A stretch of 64,000 nucleotides of DNA from Harmothoe impar (GCA_947462335.1 OX381721.1:4650001-4714000), one strand, 5' to 3'; counted from the first letter of the stretch, positions 22,401 to 35,029 are shown. The notes: generated from the sequence alone by a model not told the origin. A program made the numbers and translations.

Positions 22401-24123
22401 TTGTATGTACCAGCGACTACAAGGCTGTAGGAGGGGGCAGGGGGAGTCAGTTACATGTACCAGCAACTACAAGGCTGTGAGGGGGGGCAGGGGGAGTCAG
22501 TTACATGTACCAACGACTACAATGCTGTAGGAGGGGGCAGGGGGAGTCAGTTACATGTACCAACGACTACAAGGCTATAGGAGGGGGCAGGGGGAGTCAG
22601 TTGCATGTACCAACGACTACAAGGCTGTAGGAGGGGGCAGGGGGAGTCAGTTGTATGTACCAGCTACTACAAGGCTGTGAGGGGGGGGGGGCAGAGGGAG
22701 TCAGTTGTATGTACCAATGACTACAAGGCTGTAGGAGGGGGCAGGGGGAGTCAGTTGTATGTACCAGCGACTACAAGGCTGTAGGAGGGGGCAGGGGGAG
22801 TCAGTTACATGTACCAGCAACTACAAGGCTGTGAGGAGGGGGCAGGGGGAGTCAGTTGTATGTACCAGCGACTACAAGGCTGTGAGGGGGGGGGGGGCAA
22901 GGGGAGTCAGTTACATGTACCAACGACTACAAGGCTGTAGGAGGGGGCAGGGAGAGTCAGTTGTATGTACCAGCGACTACAAGGCTGTAGGAGGGGGCAG
23001 GGGGAGTCAGTTACATGTACCAGCAACTGCAAGGCTGTTAGGAGGGGGCAGGGGGAGTCAGTTGTATGTACCAGCGACTACAAGGCTGTAGGAGGGGGCA
23101 GGGGGAGTCAGTTACATGTACCAACGACTACAAGGCTGTAGGAGGGGGCAGGGGGAGTCAGTTGTATGTACTAGCGACTACAAGGCTGTGAGGGGGGGGG
23201 GGGGCAGAGGGAGTCAAGTGCATGTACCAACGACTACAAGGCTGTAGGAGGGGGCAGGGGGAGTCAGTTGTATGTACCAGTGACTACAAGGCTGTAGGGG
23301 GGGCCAGGGGGAATAAGTTACATGTACCAGCGACTACAAGGCTGGAGGAGGGGGCAGGGGGAGTCAGTTACATGTACCAGCGACTATAAGGCTGTGGGGG
23401 GGGGGGCAGGGGGAGTCAGGTTGATGGACTAACGACTATAAGGCTGTAGGAGGGGGCAGAGGGAGTCTGTTGTATGTACCAGCGACTACAAGGCTGTGCG
23501 GGGGGGGGGGCAGAGGGAGTCAGTTACATGTATCAGCGACTACAAGGCTGTCGGGGGGGGTGGGGGAGTCAGGTTGATGTACTAACGACTATAAGGCTGT
23601 AGGAGGGGGCAGAGGGAGTCTGTTGTATGAACCAACGTTCACAAGGCTAAAGAAGGGACAGGGGGAGTCAGTTACATGTACCAGCTTTTTACAAGGCTGT
23701 TGGGGGGGGGGGGGGGCCAGGGGGAGTCAGTTGTATGTTCCAGCGACTACAAGGCTGTGGGGGGGGGGGGCAGGGTGGGTCAATTGCATATACCAGCGAC
23801 TACAAGGCTGTGGGGGGGGGGGGGGTCAGGGGGAGTCAGTTGCATGTACCAGCGACTACAAGGCTGTGGGGGTGGGGCAGGGGGAGTCAGGTTGATATAC
23901 TAACGACTATAAGGCTGTAGGGGGGGGCCAGGGGGAGTCAGTTGTATGTACCAGCGACTACAAGGCTTTAGGAGGGAGCAGGGGGAGTCAGTTGCATGTA
24001 CCAGCGACTACAAGGCTTTAGGATGGAGCAGGGGGAGCTAGTTGCATGTACCAGCGACTACAAGGCTGTAGCAGGGTGCAGGGGGAGTCAGTTGTATGTA
24101 CCAACGACTACAAGGCTGTAGGA
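19479..24123 (+). repeat. 50-bp G-rich satellite, block 1
   Basis: Unit of 50 bp: GGGGGAGTCAGTTACATGTA, CCAGCGACTACAAGGCTGTA, GGAGGGGGCA, in head-to-tail array. Units vary mainly in the length of the G-run (up to about 15 G) and in ACATGTA versus GTATGTA. A higher-order duplication of about 1.07 kb is visible (20159 onward versus 21229 onward). The open frames within it (60-161 codons, unit YQRLQGC) only reflect the lack of stops in the unit. Confidence 0.92.
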
Positions 24124-24390
24124 CTCTCCCCCAAATCCGCCTACTTTATTAACAACTGACTCTCTCTGCCCCTCCTTAAGCCATATGGTCACTGGTATCA
24201 ACAACTGACTCCCCCTACCCCTTTCTACAGCAATGTGGTCACTGATATCAACAACTGACTAGCCATAAGTTTTGAGGAGCCATCTCCATTTGACTCCTGT
24301 GGGAGAGGAGTCACAGGCTGGTGGACTCCTTAGGGAGAGGCATATGGGTCATTTGAGAGTCACAGCCAGCTGACTCCACAGAGGCAGGAG
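24124..24390. repeat. Short spacer with inverted satellite units
   Basis: Carries ACTGACTCCCC-type reverse units, then AGCCATAAGTTTTGAGGAG and CAGGCTGGTGGACTCC, a shortened version of spacer A. Nearly the same segment recurs at 25915-26165. Confidence 0.75.
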
Positions 24391-25914
24391 GAGTCAGTTA
24401 CATGTACAAGAGACTACAAGGCTGTGGGGGGGCAGGGGGAGTCAAGTTGATGTACTAACGACTATAAGGCTGTAGGAGGGGCAGAAGGCGTCTGTTGTAT
24501 GTACCAGCGTTCACAAGGCTGAAGAATGGGCAGGGTGAGTCAGTTACATGTACCAGCGACTACAAGGCTGAAGTAGGGGCCAGGGGGAGTCAGTTGCATG
24601 TACCAGCTACTACAAGGCTGTGGGAGGGGGCAGGGGGAGTCAGTTGCATGTACCAGCAACTACAAGGCTGTGAGGAGGGGGCAGGGGGAGTCAGTGTTAT
24701 GTACTAGCGACTTCAAGGCTGTGGGAGGGAGCAGGGGGAGTCAGTTACATGTACTAGCTACTACAAGGCTGTGGGGGGGGGGGGGGCAGGTGGAGTCAGG
24801 TTGATGTACTAACGACTATAAGGCTGTAGGAGGGGGCAGAGGGATTTTTGTATGAACCAGCGTTCACAAGGCTAAAGAAGGGGCAGGGGGAGTCAGTTAC
24901 ATGTACCAGCTTTTACAAGGCTGTAGGGGGGGGGGGGGGCAGAGGTAGTCAGTTGTATGTACCAGCGACTACAAGGCTGTAGGAGGGAACAGGGAGAGTC
25001 AGTTACATGTACCAGCGACTACAAGGCTGTTTGGGGGGCAGGGGCAGTCAGTTGCATGTACCAACGACTACAAGGCTGTAGGAGGGGGCAGGGGGAGTCA
25101 GTTGTATGTACCAGCGACTACAAGGCTGTGAGGGGGGGGGGCAGAGGGAGTCAGCTGCATGTAGCAACGACTACAAGGCTGTAGGAGGGGGCAGGGGGAG
25201 TCAGTGGTATGTACCAGCGACTACAAGGCTGTAGGGGGGGGCCAGGGGGAGTCAGTTACATGTACCAGCGACTACAAGGCTGGAGGAGGGGGCAGGGGGA
25301 GTCAGTTGTATGTACCAGCGACTACAAGGCTGTGAGAGGGGGGGGGCAGAGGGAGTCAGTTACATGTACCAGCGACTACAAGGCTGTCGGGGGGGGGGGG
25401 GACAGGGGGAGTCAGGTTGATGTACTAACAACTATAAGGCTGTAGGAGGGGGCAGAGGGAGACTGTTGTATGCACCAGCGACTACAAGGCTGTGCGGGGG
25501 GGGCAGAGGGAGTCAGTTACATGTACCAGCGACTACAAGGCTGTCGGGGGGGGCGGGGGAGTCAGGTTGATGTACTAACGACTATAAGGCTGTAGGAGGG
25601 GGCAGAGGGAGTCTGTTGTATGAACCAGCGTTCACAAGGCTAAAGAAGGGACCAGGGGGAGTCAGTTACATGTACCAGCTTTTTACAAGGCTGTAGGGGG
25701 GGCCAGGGGGAGTCAGTTGTATGTTCCAGCGACTACAAGGCTGTGGGGGGGGGGGCAGGGTGGGTCAATTGCATATACCAGCGACTACAAGGCTGTGGGA
25801 GGTGGGGGGTCAGGGGGAGTCAGTTGCATGTACCAGCGACTACAAGGCTGTTCGAGGGGGCAGGGGGAGTCAGTTACTTGTACCAACGACTACAAGGCTG
25901 TAGGACTTTCCCCG
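24391..25914 (+). repeat. 50-bp G-rich satellite, block 2
   Basis: Same unit as block 1 with more variants, such as GTTGATGTACTAACGACTAT and TGTATGAACCAGCGTTCACA. It forms a multi-unit higher-order pattern that reappears in block 3 about 1.78 kb later. Confidence 0.9.
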
Positions 25915-26165
25915 AAATCCGCCTACTATATTAACAACTGACTCCCCCTGCCCCTCCTAAAGCCATATGGTCACTGGTATCAACAACTGACTCCCCCTAC
26001 CCCTTTCTACAGCAATGTGGTCACTGATATCAACAACTGACTAGCCATAAGTTTTGAGGAGTCATCTCCATTTCACTTCTGTGGGAGAGGAGTCACAGGC
26101 TGGTGGACTCCTTAGGGAGAGGCATATGGGTCATTTGAGAGTCACAGCCAGCTGACTCCACAGAG
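25915..26165. repeat. Second short spacer, copy of 24124-24390
   Basis: Reverse satellite units, GTCACTGATATCAACAACTG and AGGAGTCACAGGCTGGTGGA, in the same order as the spacer at 24.1 kb. The spacer and neighbouring satellite were therefore amplified together. Confidence 0.75.
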
Positions 26166-29100
26166 GCAGGGGGAGTCAGTTACATGTACAAGCGACTACA
26201 AGGCTGTGGGGGGGGGCAGGGGGAGTCAAGTTGATGTACTAACGACTATAAGGCTGTAGGAGGGGCAGAAGGAGTCTGTTGTATGTACCAGCGTTCACAA
26301 GGCTGAAGAATGGGCAGGGTGAGTCAGTTACATGTACCAGCGACTACAAGGCTGAAGTAGGGGCCAGGGGGAGTCAGTTGCATGTACCAGCTACTACAAG
26401 GCTGTAAGAGGGGCCAGGGGGAGTCAGTTGCATGTACCAGCAACTACAAGGCTGTGAGGAGGGGGCAGGGGAGTCAGTGTTATGTACTAGCGACTTCAAG
26501 GCTGTGGGAGGGAGCAGGGGGAGTCAGTTACATGTACTAGCTACTACAAGGCTGTGGGGGGGGGCAGGTGGAGTCAGGTTGATGTACTTACGACTATAAG
26601 GCTGTAGGAGGGGGCAGAGGGAGTCTTGTATGAACCAGCGTTCACAAGGCTAAAGAAGGGGCAGGGGGAGTCAGTTACATGTACCAGCTTTTTACAAGGC
26701 TGTAGGGGGGACCAGAGGGAGTCAGTTGTATGTACCAGCGACTACAAGGCTGTAGGAGGGAACAGGGAGAGTCAGTTACATGTACCAGCAACTACAAGGC
26801 TGTTTGGGGGGCAGGGGGAGTCAGTTGCATGTACCAACGACTACAAGGCTGTAGGAGGGGGCAGGGGGAGCCAGTTGTATGTACCAGCAACTACAAGGCT
26901 GTGAGGGGGGGGGGGGGCAGAGGGAGTCAGCTGCATGTAGCAACGACTACAAGGCTGTAGGAGGGGGCAGGGGGAGTCAGTTGTATGTACCAGCGACTAC
27001 AAGGCTGTAGGTGGGGCCAGGGGGAGTCAGTTACATGTACCAGCGACTACAAGGCTGGAGGAGGGGGCAGGGGGAGTCAGTTGTATGTACCAGCGACTAC
27101 AAGGCTGTGAGAGGGGGGGCAGAGGAGTCAGTTACATGTACAGCGACTACAAGGCTGTCGGGGGGGGGGGGGCGGGGGAGTCAGGTTGATGTACTTACGA
27201 CTATAAGGCTGTAGGAGGGGGCAGAGGGAGTCTGTTGTATGAACCAGCGTTCACAAGGCTAAAGAAGGGACCAGGGGGAGTCAGTTACATGTACCAGCTT
27301 TTTACAAGGCTGTAGGGGGGGCCAGGGGGAGTCAGTTGTATGTACCAGCGACTACAAGGCTGTTGGGCGGGGGGGGCAGGGTGGGTCAATTGCATATACC
27401 AGCGACTACAAGGCTGTGGGAGGTGGGGGGTCAGGGGGAGTCAGTTACATGTACCAGCAACTACAAGGCTGTGAGGAGGGGGCAGGGGGAGTCAGTTGTA
27501 TGTACCAGCGGACTACAAGGCTGCGAGGGGGGGGGGGGCAAGGGGAGTCAGTTACATGTACCAACGACTACAAGGCTGTAGGAGGGTGCAGGGGGAGTCA
27601 GTTGTATGTACCAGCGACTACAAGGCTGTAGGAGGGGGCAGGGAGAGTCAGTTACATGTACCAGCAACTACAATGCTGTGAGGAGGGGGGCAGGGGGAGT
27701 CAGTTGTGTGTACCAGCGACTACAAGGCTGAAGGAGGGGGCAGGGGGAGTCAGTTACTTGTACCAGCGACTACAAGGCTGTAGGAGGGGGCAGGGGGAGT
27801 CAGTTGTATGTACCAGCGACTACAAGGCTGTGAGGGGAAGGGGCAGAGGGAGTCAGTTACATGTACCAGCGACTACAAGGCTGTGGGGGGGGGGGGGGGC
27901 AGGGTGAGTCAGTTGTATGTACCAGGGACTACAAGGCTGTGAGGGGGGGGGCAGAGGGAGTCAAGTGCATGTACCAACGACTACAAGGCTGTAGGAGGGG
28001 GCAGGGGGAGTCAGTTGTATGTACAAGCGACTACAAGGCTGTAGGGGGGGCCAGGGGGAGTCAGTTACATGTACCAGCGACTACAAAGCTGGAGGATGGG
28101 GCAGCTGGAGTCAGTTGTATGTACCAGCGACTACAAGGCTGTAGGAGGGAACAGGGAGAGTCAGTTACATGTACCAGCGACTACAAGGCTGTTTGGGGGG
28201 CAGGGGGAGTCAGTTGCATGTACCAACGACTACAAGGCTGTAGGAGGGGGCAGGGGGAGCCAGTTGTATGTACCAGCAACTACAAGGCTGTGAGGGGGGG
28301 GGGCAGAGGGAGTCAGCTGCATGTAGCAACGACTACAAGGCTGTAGGAGGGGGCAGGGGGAGTCAGTTGTATGTACCAGCGACTACAAGGCTGTAGGTGG
28401 GGCCAGGGGGAGTCAGTTACATGTACCAGCGACTACAAGGCTGGAGGAGGGGGCAGGGGGAGTCAGTTGTATGTACCAGCGACTACAAGGCTGTGAGAGG
28501 GGGGGCAGAGGGAGTCATTTACATGTACCAGCGACTACAAGGCTGTCGGGGGGGGGGGGCGGGGGAGTCAGGTTGATGTACTTACGACTATAAGGCTGTA
28601 GGAGGGGGCAGAGGGAGTCTGTTGTATGAACCAGCGTTCACAAGGCAAAAGAAGGGACCAGGGGGAGTCAGTTACATGTACCAGCTTTTTACAAGGCTGT
28701 AGGGGGGGCCAGGGGGAGTCAGTTGTATGTACCAGCGACTACAAGGCTGTTGGGGGGGGGGGGCAGGGTGGGTCAATTGCATATACCAGCGACTACAAGG
28801 CTGTGGGAGGTGGGGGGTCAGGGGGAGTCAGTTACATGTACCAGCAACTACAAGGCTGTGAGGAGGGGGCAGGGGGAGTCAGTTGTATGTACCAGCGACT
28901 ACAAGGCTGTGAGGGGGGGGGGGCAAGGGGAGTCAGTTACATGTACCAACGACTACAAGGCTGTAGGAGGGTGCAGGGGGAGTCAGTTGTATGTACCAGC
29001 GACTACAAGGCTGTAGGAGGGGGCAGGGAGAGTCAGTTACATGTACCAGCAACTACAAGGCTGTGAGGAGGGGGCAGGGGGAGTCAGTTGTGTGTACCAG

Positions 29101-31222
29101 CGACTACAAGGCTGAAGGAGGGGGCAGGGGGAGTCAGTTACTTGTACCAGCGACTACAAGGCTGTAGAAGGGGGCAGGGGGAGTCAGTTGTATGTACCAG
29201 CGACTACAAGGCTGTGAGGGGAAGGGGCAGAGGGAGTCAGTTACATGTACCAGCGACTACAAGGCTGTGGGGGGGGGGGGGCAGGGTGAGTCAGTTGTAT
29301 GTACCAGGGACTACAAGGCTGTGAGGGGGGGGGGCAGAGGGAGTCAAGTGCATGTACCAACGACTACAAGGCTGTAGGAGGGGGCAGGGGGAGTCAGTTG
29401 TATGTAAAAGCGACTACAAGGCTGTAGGGGGGGCCAGGGGGAGTCAGTTACATGTACCAGCGACTACAAGGCTGGAGGATGGGGCAGCTGGAGTCAGTTG
29501 TATGTACCAGCGACTACAAGGCTGTGAGAAGGGGGGGGGCAGAGGGAGTTAGTTACATGTACCCGCGACTATAAGGCTGTGGGGGGGGGGCAGGGGGAGT
29601 CAGGTTGATGTACTAACGACTATAAGGCTGTAGGAGGGGGCAGAGGGAGTGTGTTGTATGTACCAGCGACTACAAGGCTATGCGGTGGGGGGGGGGGGGG
29701 CAGAGGGAGTCAGTTACATGTACCAGCGACTACAAGGCTGTCGGGGGGGGCGGGGGAGTCAGGTTGATATACTAACGACTATAAGGCTGTAGGAGGGGGC
29801 AGAGGGAGTCTGTTGTATGAACCAGCGTTCACAAGGCTAAAGAAGGGACCAGGGGGAGTCAGTTACATGTACCACCTTTATACAAGGCTGTAGGGGGGGC
29901 CAGGGGGAGTCAGTTGTATGTACCAGCGACTACAAGGCTGTGGGGGGGGGGGCAGGGTGGGTCAATTGCATATACCAGCGACTACAAGGCTGTGGGAGGT
30001 GGGGGGTCAGGGGGAGTCAGTTGTATGTACCAGCGACTACAAGGCTTTAGGAGGGAGCAGGGGGAGTCAGTTGCATGTACCAGCGACTACAAGGCTTTAG
30101 GAAGGAGCAGGGTGAGTCAGTTACATGTACCAGCGACTACAAGGCTGTAGCAGGGGGCAGGGGGAGTCAGTTGTATGTACCAGCTACTACAAGGCTGTGG
30201 GAGGGGGCAGGGGGAGTCAGTTGCATGTACCAGCAACTACAAGGCTGTGAGGAGGGGGCAGGGGGAGTCAGTTGTATGTACTAGCGACTTCAAGGCTGTG
30301 GGAGGGAGCAGGGGGAGTCAGTTACATGTACTAGCTACTACAAGGCTGTGGGGGGGGGGGGGCAGGGGGAGTCAGGTTGATGTACTAACGACTACAAGGC
30401 TGTAGGAGGGGGCAGAGGGAGTCTTGTATGAACCAGCGTTCACAAGGCTAAAGAAGGGGCAGGGGGAGTCAGTTACATGTACCAGCTTTTACAAGGCTGT
30501 AGGGGGGGCCAGAGGGAGTCAGTTGTATGTACCAGCGACTACAAGGCTGAAGGAGGGGCCAGGGGGAGTCAGTTGCATGTACCAGCGACTTCAAGGCTGT
30601 AGGAGGGGGCAGGGGGAGTCAGTTGCATGTACCAGCGACTACAAGGCTGTTGGAGGGAGCAGGGGGAGTCAGTTACATGTACTAGCTACTACAAGGCTGT
30701 GGGGGGGGGGGGGGGGGCAGGGGGAGTCAGGTTGATGTACTAACGACTATAAGGCTGTAGGAGGGGGCAGAGGGAGTCTGTTGTATGAACCAGCGTTCAC
30801 AAGGCTAAAGAAGGGGCAGGGGGAGTCAGTTACATGTACCAGCTTTTACAAGGCTGTAGGGGGGGCCAGGGGAAGTCAGTTGTATGTACCAGCGACTACA
30901 AGGCTGTGGGGGGGGGGGAGGCAGGGGGAGTCAGTTACATGTACCAGCGACTACAAGGCTGTGTGGGGGGGGGGGACAGGGGGAGTCAGGTTGATGTACT
31001 AACGACTATAAGGCTGTAGGGGGGGCCAGGGTGAGTCAGTTGTATATACCAGCGACTACAAGGCTTTAGGAGGGAGCAGGGGGAGTCAGTTGCATGTACC
31101 AGCGACTACAAGGCTGTAGCAGGGGGCAGGGGGAGTCAGTTGTATGTACCAGCGACTACAAGGCTGTAGCAGGGAGCAGTGGGAGTCAGTTGTATGTACC
31201 AGCGACTACAAGGCTGTAGGAC
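26166..31222 (+). repeat. 50-bp G-rich satellite, block 3
   Basis: Continues the same array. A higher-order duplication of about 1.39 kb is visible (27336 onward versus 28723 onward). Together blocks 1-3 hold on the order of 220 units. G-runs of 8-17 in most units give strong potential for G-quadruplexes on the plus strand. Confidence 0.9.
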
Positions 31223-32775
31223 TCTCCCCCAAATCCGCCTACTATATTAACAACTGACTCCCCCTGCCCCTCCTAAAGCCATATGGTCACTGATATCAAC
31301 AACTGACTCCCCCTACCCCTTTCTACAGCAATGTGGTCACTGATATCAACAACTGACTGTAGCCATAAGTTTTGAGGAGTCATCTCCATTTGACTCCTGT
31401 GGGAGAGGAGTCACAGGCTGGTGGACTCCATAGGGAGAGGCATAATGGTCATTTGAGAGTCACAGCCAGCTGACTCCACATACATGCATAGTGTGCATCA
31501 TTTATGTAACTAGGTGCACAGAGAAAAGAAATGTTGTCAAACCAATGGAAATGGAGTCAGAAGAGCTGCACACAAATATGATTCTCATTGTTTTTGACAA
31601 TTAGTGTCAACTCCAGACTGACATGTTTTGCTGGTTAAATCTCATTTATGTTGAGTCAAATAGCTTTGACTCTCTTGCAATGTATGGAGCAAAAATATAT
31701 TTCACTCTCTTTCATAGACACTAGAGAGTCAGACCTGTCTGACTCTGATTCTGTATGGAGTTTGACTCTCTTTGCAGAGGGATTAGACTCCATAATTTTA
31801 GAGAGTCAGTAAGCGAGTTTTTATAGAGTCATCTGAGTGATAGCCCTATGACTCCCAAGTGGGAGTCACTGTGACTCTTTCACTTCTGTGTGTGTGTCCT
31901 TTAGACCAGAATATACTACACTAGTCAAGTAATCTGACATTGAACAGAACAGGGGCCTGTCAGCCAATCTGTGATATGGACACCACCTGTGGTCAGTGAG
32001 GGCCAGGGACCTTGGTTTTATTACACCCTCCCCCTCATTATCCTCTCCCAACCATACCCCTCCAAGGAATCTGGGTCAGGTCAACACAACAGTTCCCTAC
32101 TTTCCAAAGAGGTGCAATCTCACAAGGGTTGCCTGTTTTACTAAGTGTGAGTTGTACAGAAATAATACCTCACAAGGACTGTCTGTTTAATTGGGTATGA
32201 GTGACACAGAAATTAAAACTCAAAAACACTGTCTGTATAAATATATGTGAGAGGCACAGAAATGGAACCTCACAAGGATCACTGTACTGCCTGTCAGTCT
32301 CATATTGACAGAACCTCACCAGGACTACTAATGTTTGTGAGTTACACAGATGTAAAAGCTGTGAAGGACTACAGTGTCAATGTGTGTGAGTCATACAATT
32401 ACAGAACCTCACAGGGACCCCAGTCTAACTGTGTGTGAGTCTTACATTGACAAAACCTCACAAGGACCACAGTCTGACTGTGTGTGTCTCACATCGGCAG
32501 AACCTCACAAGGACCCCAGTCTGAATGTGTGTGAGTCATACATCGACAGAACCTCACAAGGACTACTATTCGCAGTCTGAATGTGTGTGAGGACTACTAT
32601 TGTTTGTGAGTTACACAGAAATAAAAGCTGTCTGTTTAATTGTGTTTGAGTTATCCAGAATTGAAAGCTAACAAGGATCACTGGTATAACTGTTTATGGG
32701 TCCAGTGTGGATGAAATTCATATCTAAACCTCTATAACTGTGTTAGTGTCACCCAGAGGCAAGACCTCATAAGGT
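31223..32775. repeat. Inverted satellite units and spacer B (copy of spacer A)
   Basis: Reverse ACTGACTCCCC units to about 31356 are followed by a close direct copy of 18313-19478, including the AGTTCCCTACTTTCCAAAGA region. The two copies bracket the whole 50-bp satellite field. Confidence 0.78.
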
Positions 32776-33480
32776 TTTTGGCATCTATGTATTCTAAAGC
32801 AACTCTGCAACTCCATGTAAATGTTTCAGAGGTAATTTGATACTGTGTTAGTGTTAAGGAAATTTGGCACTCTGTTCATCTATTCCCTTAGGTGTCATTG
32901 TCAGAAGCAGGGTAGGACTTAACAAGAACCACATGTTGGACTGTTTAGATTCCAGGGGAGAAAGCTGGGTAACTTGATACTGTGCTTGTTGACAGATGGG
33001 ACCTCACAAGGACCACAGTGTCAATGTGTGTGTCTTATATTGACAGAACCTCACAAGGACCATAGTGTCAATGTGTGTGAGTCATACATTGACAAAACCT
33101 CACAAAGACAACAGCCTGAATGTGTGTGAGTCTCACATTGCCAGAACTTCACAAGAACCACACTGTCAATGTGTGTGAGTCATACATTGACAGAACCTCA
33201 CAAGGACCACAGTCTGAATGTGTACCAGTCTTACATTGACAGAACCTCACAGGGACCCCAGTCTGACTGTGTGTGAGTCTTACATTGACAAAACCTCACA
33301 GGGACCACAGTCTGACTGTGTGTGTCTCACATCTGCTGAACTTCACAAGGACCGCAGTCTGAATGTGTGTGAGTCATACATCGACAGAACCTCACAAGGA
33401 CTGCAGTCTGAATGTGTGTGCGATTTTATTTGTTTAAACCCCCACAGAGTTTCAAAGAGGTCCTTGTGAGGTTTAGCAGC
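32100..33480. repeat. About 49-bp minisatellite (ACCTCACAAGGACCACAGTC unit)
   Basis: Units read ACAGAACCTCACAAGGACCA, CAGTCTGAATGTGTGTGAGT, CATACATTG and recur from about 32240 to 33440, broken by unique DNA between 32640 and 33000. The core CCTCACAAGG is shared with the 48-bp array at 13-16.7 kb, more than 15 kb away. Confidence 0.8.
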
Positions 33481-34367
33481 ACAGCACACACACAGTTTTA
33501 GTGAGTTTCCCGTAAGGTATTATTAGTTTAAAAGAACACACAGTATTGGTATTGTCCTTATGAGGTTTTTATATCTGCAACACAGACATGTACTGTTTTA
33601 GTAGGCAGCAGTGGCCCTTAAAGGGTTAATAATGCCTCTTGCGCTGGGATGTGCCCACTAGGAGTTGAAAAGTGTTAGATAGTTATGCTATATCCCTCAT
33701 GATGTCCCATGAGTGTGACACACAGAGACAGTTTCCATGTGGTACCTGTGAGGTTTTATATTTGAAGGACATTCAGCCAATATTAGCATAGTCCATCTGA
33801 GGTTTCCTCAATTTAGGACTGACACACAGGTTTTTGTGGTCCTCAAGAGGTCTTATTTGAGCAAGACACAGTAGTGATGTGGTCCTTGTGACTCTCAAGT
33901 ACATGCCACATATAATTTGTTATTGTCCATGTTTCTTCATCTAGTTTGGATACATATAAGTCACCAATCCTTAGTCTGCATTTGGGGGCTTCCTTTTCCC
34001 AGAGGAAATTGTATACTGTGTTTACATACAAGCAACCTGATATTCTAGGTGTTGATTCCCTGGGCTCCTTATGGGGTACAGTGGCAGTAGTCTGATGAGT
34101 TCCTAACATGGCCCGGTGGAGCCCTCTGTAGACTGTGCTAGGAATCATTAGAAAAACTGTGTTTGAGTGTGTTTCCAAACACGGTTAAACACAATTTTAA
34201 ACACACCTCATGCCTTGTGAGGTCTCGCTCAAAAAGTGGCGGAAAATGTGTTTCATTACGTAATATACCCAAATAAGGGCATTTCCTTGTGAGGTTACCT
34301 CACAAGGAATTTTACCTCACAAGGTCTCCCCCTCCCCGTAAAGTACCTCATAAGGGTTTAATCCACG

Positions 34368-34369
<2 letters not shown>
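33481..34369. other. Non-coding region with inverted CCTTGTGAGG motifs
   Basis: GTCCTTGTGAGGTTT-type motifs here point opposite to the neighbouring array (33462, 33553, 33745 and others). Near 34292-34314, CCTTGTGAGGT is directly followed by its inverse ACCTCACAAGG, a 23-bp palindrome. A frame of 111 codons on the minus strand (33843-34178) has no recognisable content. Confidence 0.55.

Positions 34370-34432
<63 letters not shown>
34370..34432. repeat. (AC)n microsatellite, right
   Basis: About 31 AC dinucleotides. It sits next to CCTCATAAGG motifs, the same neighbourhood as the left tract at 12556-12644. Confidence 0.95.
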
Positions 34433-34433
<1 letters not shown>

Positions 34434-34675
34434 ACACCTGATGATCTCCACACGATGACCTGATTGCCCTTCCTAAAAAAAAAAAAACACAAAAAGCCCA
34501 ACTCGATCTACCTACTCAACAGGGTTTCAGTGTAGAGCGTATTAGGGGTTTTTCTGATGCGTATATTATATTGAGATTGATTTTCAACTTTTGTGATCAG
34601 TGGTTGGTCCTTAAAAGGACCGTTTGGTAGAGAGAGAGGGTCGCAGGGACCTTGCTGCTGAAGCGGAGGGCGTGG

Positions 34676-35029
34676 TCATAACGCGTGGTGGTCCTTCAGC
34701 AGCTCCTCCAGCACGGCGGGCGGTAGTCCTTCCTCCATGCAGACTTGCTGCTTGACTCGCTCCACGCACTGGCGGATGAGTTGATCAGCGACGTTCGCGA
34801 TCAGCTCATCCACCACACCCTCTGCTTCAGCAGCAGTCCGCTGTCTCTCCTCTCTCTGTAGCGAGGCTACGAACTGCTTCTCCACGGCCGCATCGATCAT
34901 AGATCGAGAAACGGCCACGAAGTTCTGTCTCTCCGCCTCCTCTCTCTGTAGCACGGCTACGAATTCCTTCTCCACGGCCGCATCGATCATAGATCGAGAA
35001 ACGGCCACGAAGTTCACTCCGTGAGCCAT
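34676..35029 (-). CDS. Small protein with a duplicated 30-residue unit, function unknown
   Basis: From ATG at 35029 (context AAAATGGC) to the stop at 34676 it is 117 codons. The frame is also open upstream, but without an ATG. Residues about 4-65 contain two near-identical 30-residue units (NFVAVSRSMIDAAVEK then FVA and LQREE), exactly 90 bp apart. The C-terminal part (VVDELIANVADQLIRQCVER to LLKDHHAL) is acidic and predicted helical. Conserved duplication and ordinary amino-acid composition make it more gene-like than other frames in the giant element. No family was recognised. Like the Ala-rich ORF, it reads leftward. Confidence 0.5.
   Translation of the reverse strand: MAHGVNFVAVSRSMIDAAVEKEFVAVLQREEAERQNFVAVSRSMIDAAVEKQFVASLQREERQRTAAEAEGVVDELIANVADQLIRQCVERVKQQVCMEEGLPPAVLEELLKDHHAL

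Noticed and set aside
19751..31019. Many frames of 60-161 codons reading YQRLQGC and similar
   Set aside because: They follow the satellite unit, shift phase every unit and change with G-run length. There is no coding evidence.
19479..31222. Regular 50-bp repeats that look CRISPR-like
   Set aside because: The entire unit is repeated without unique spacers, and the context is a eukaryotic mobile element, so this is a satellite.
33843..34178. 111-codon minus-strand frame as a gene of the giant element
   Set aside because: It lies in a region of scattered CCTTGTGAGG motifs with no conserved domain, and start and composition are unconvincing.
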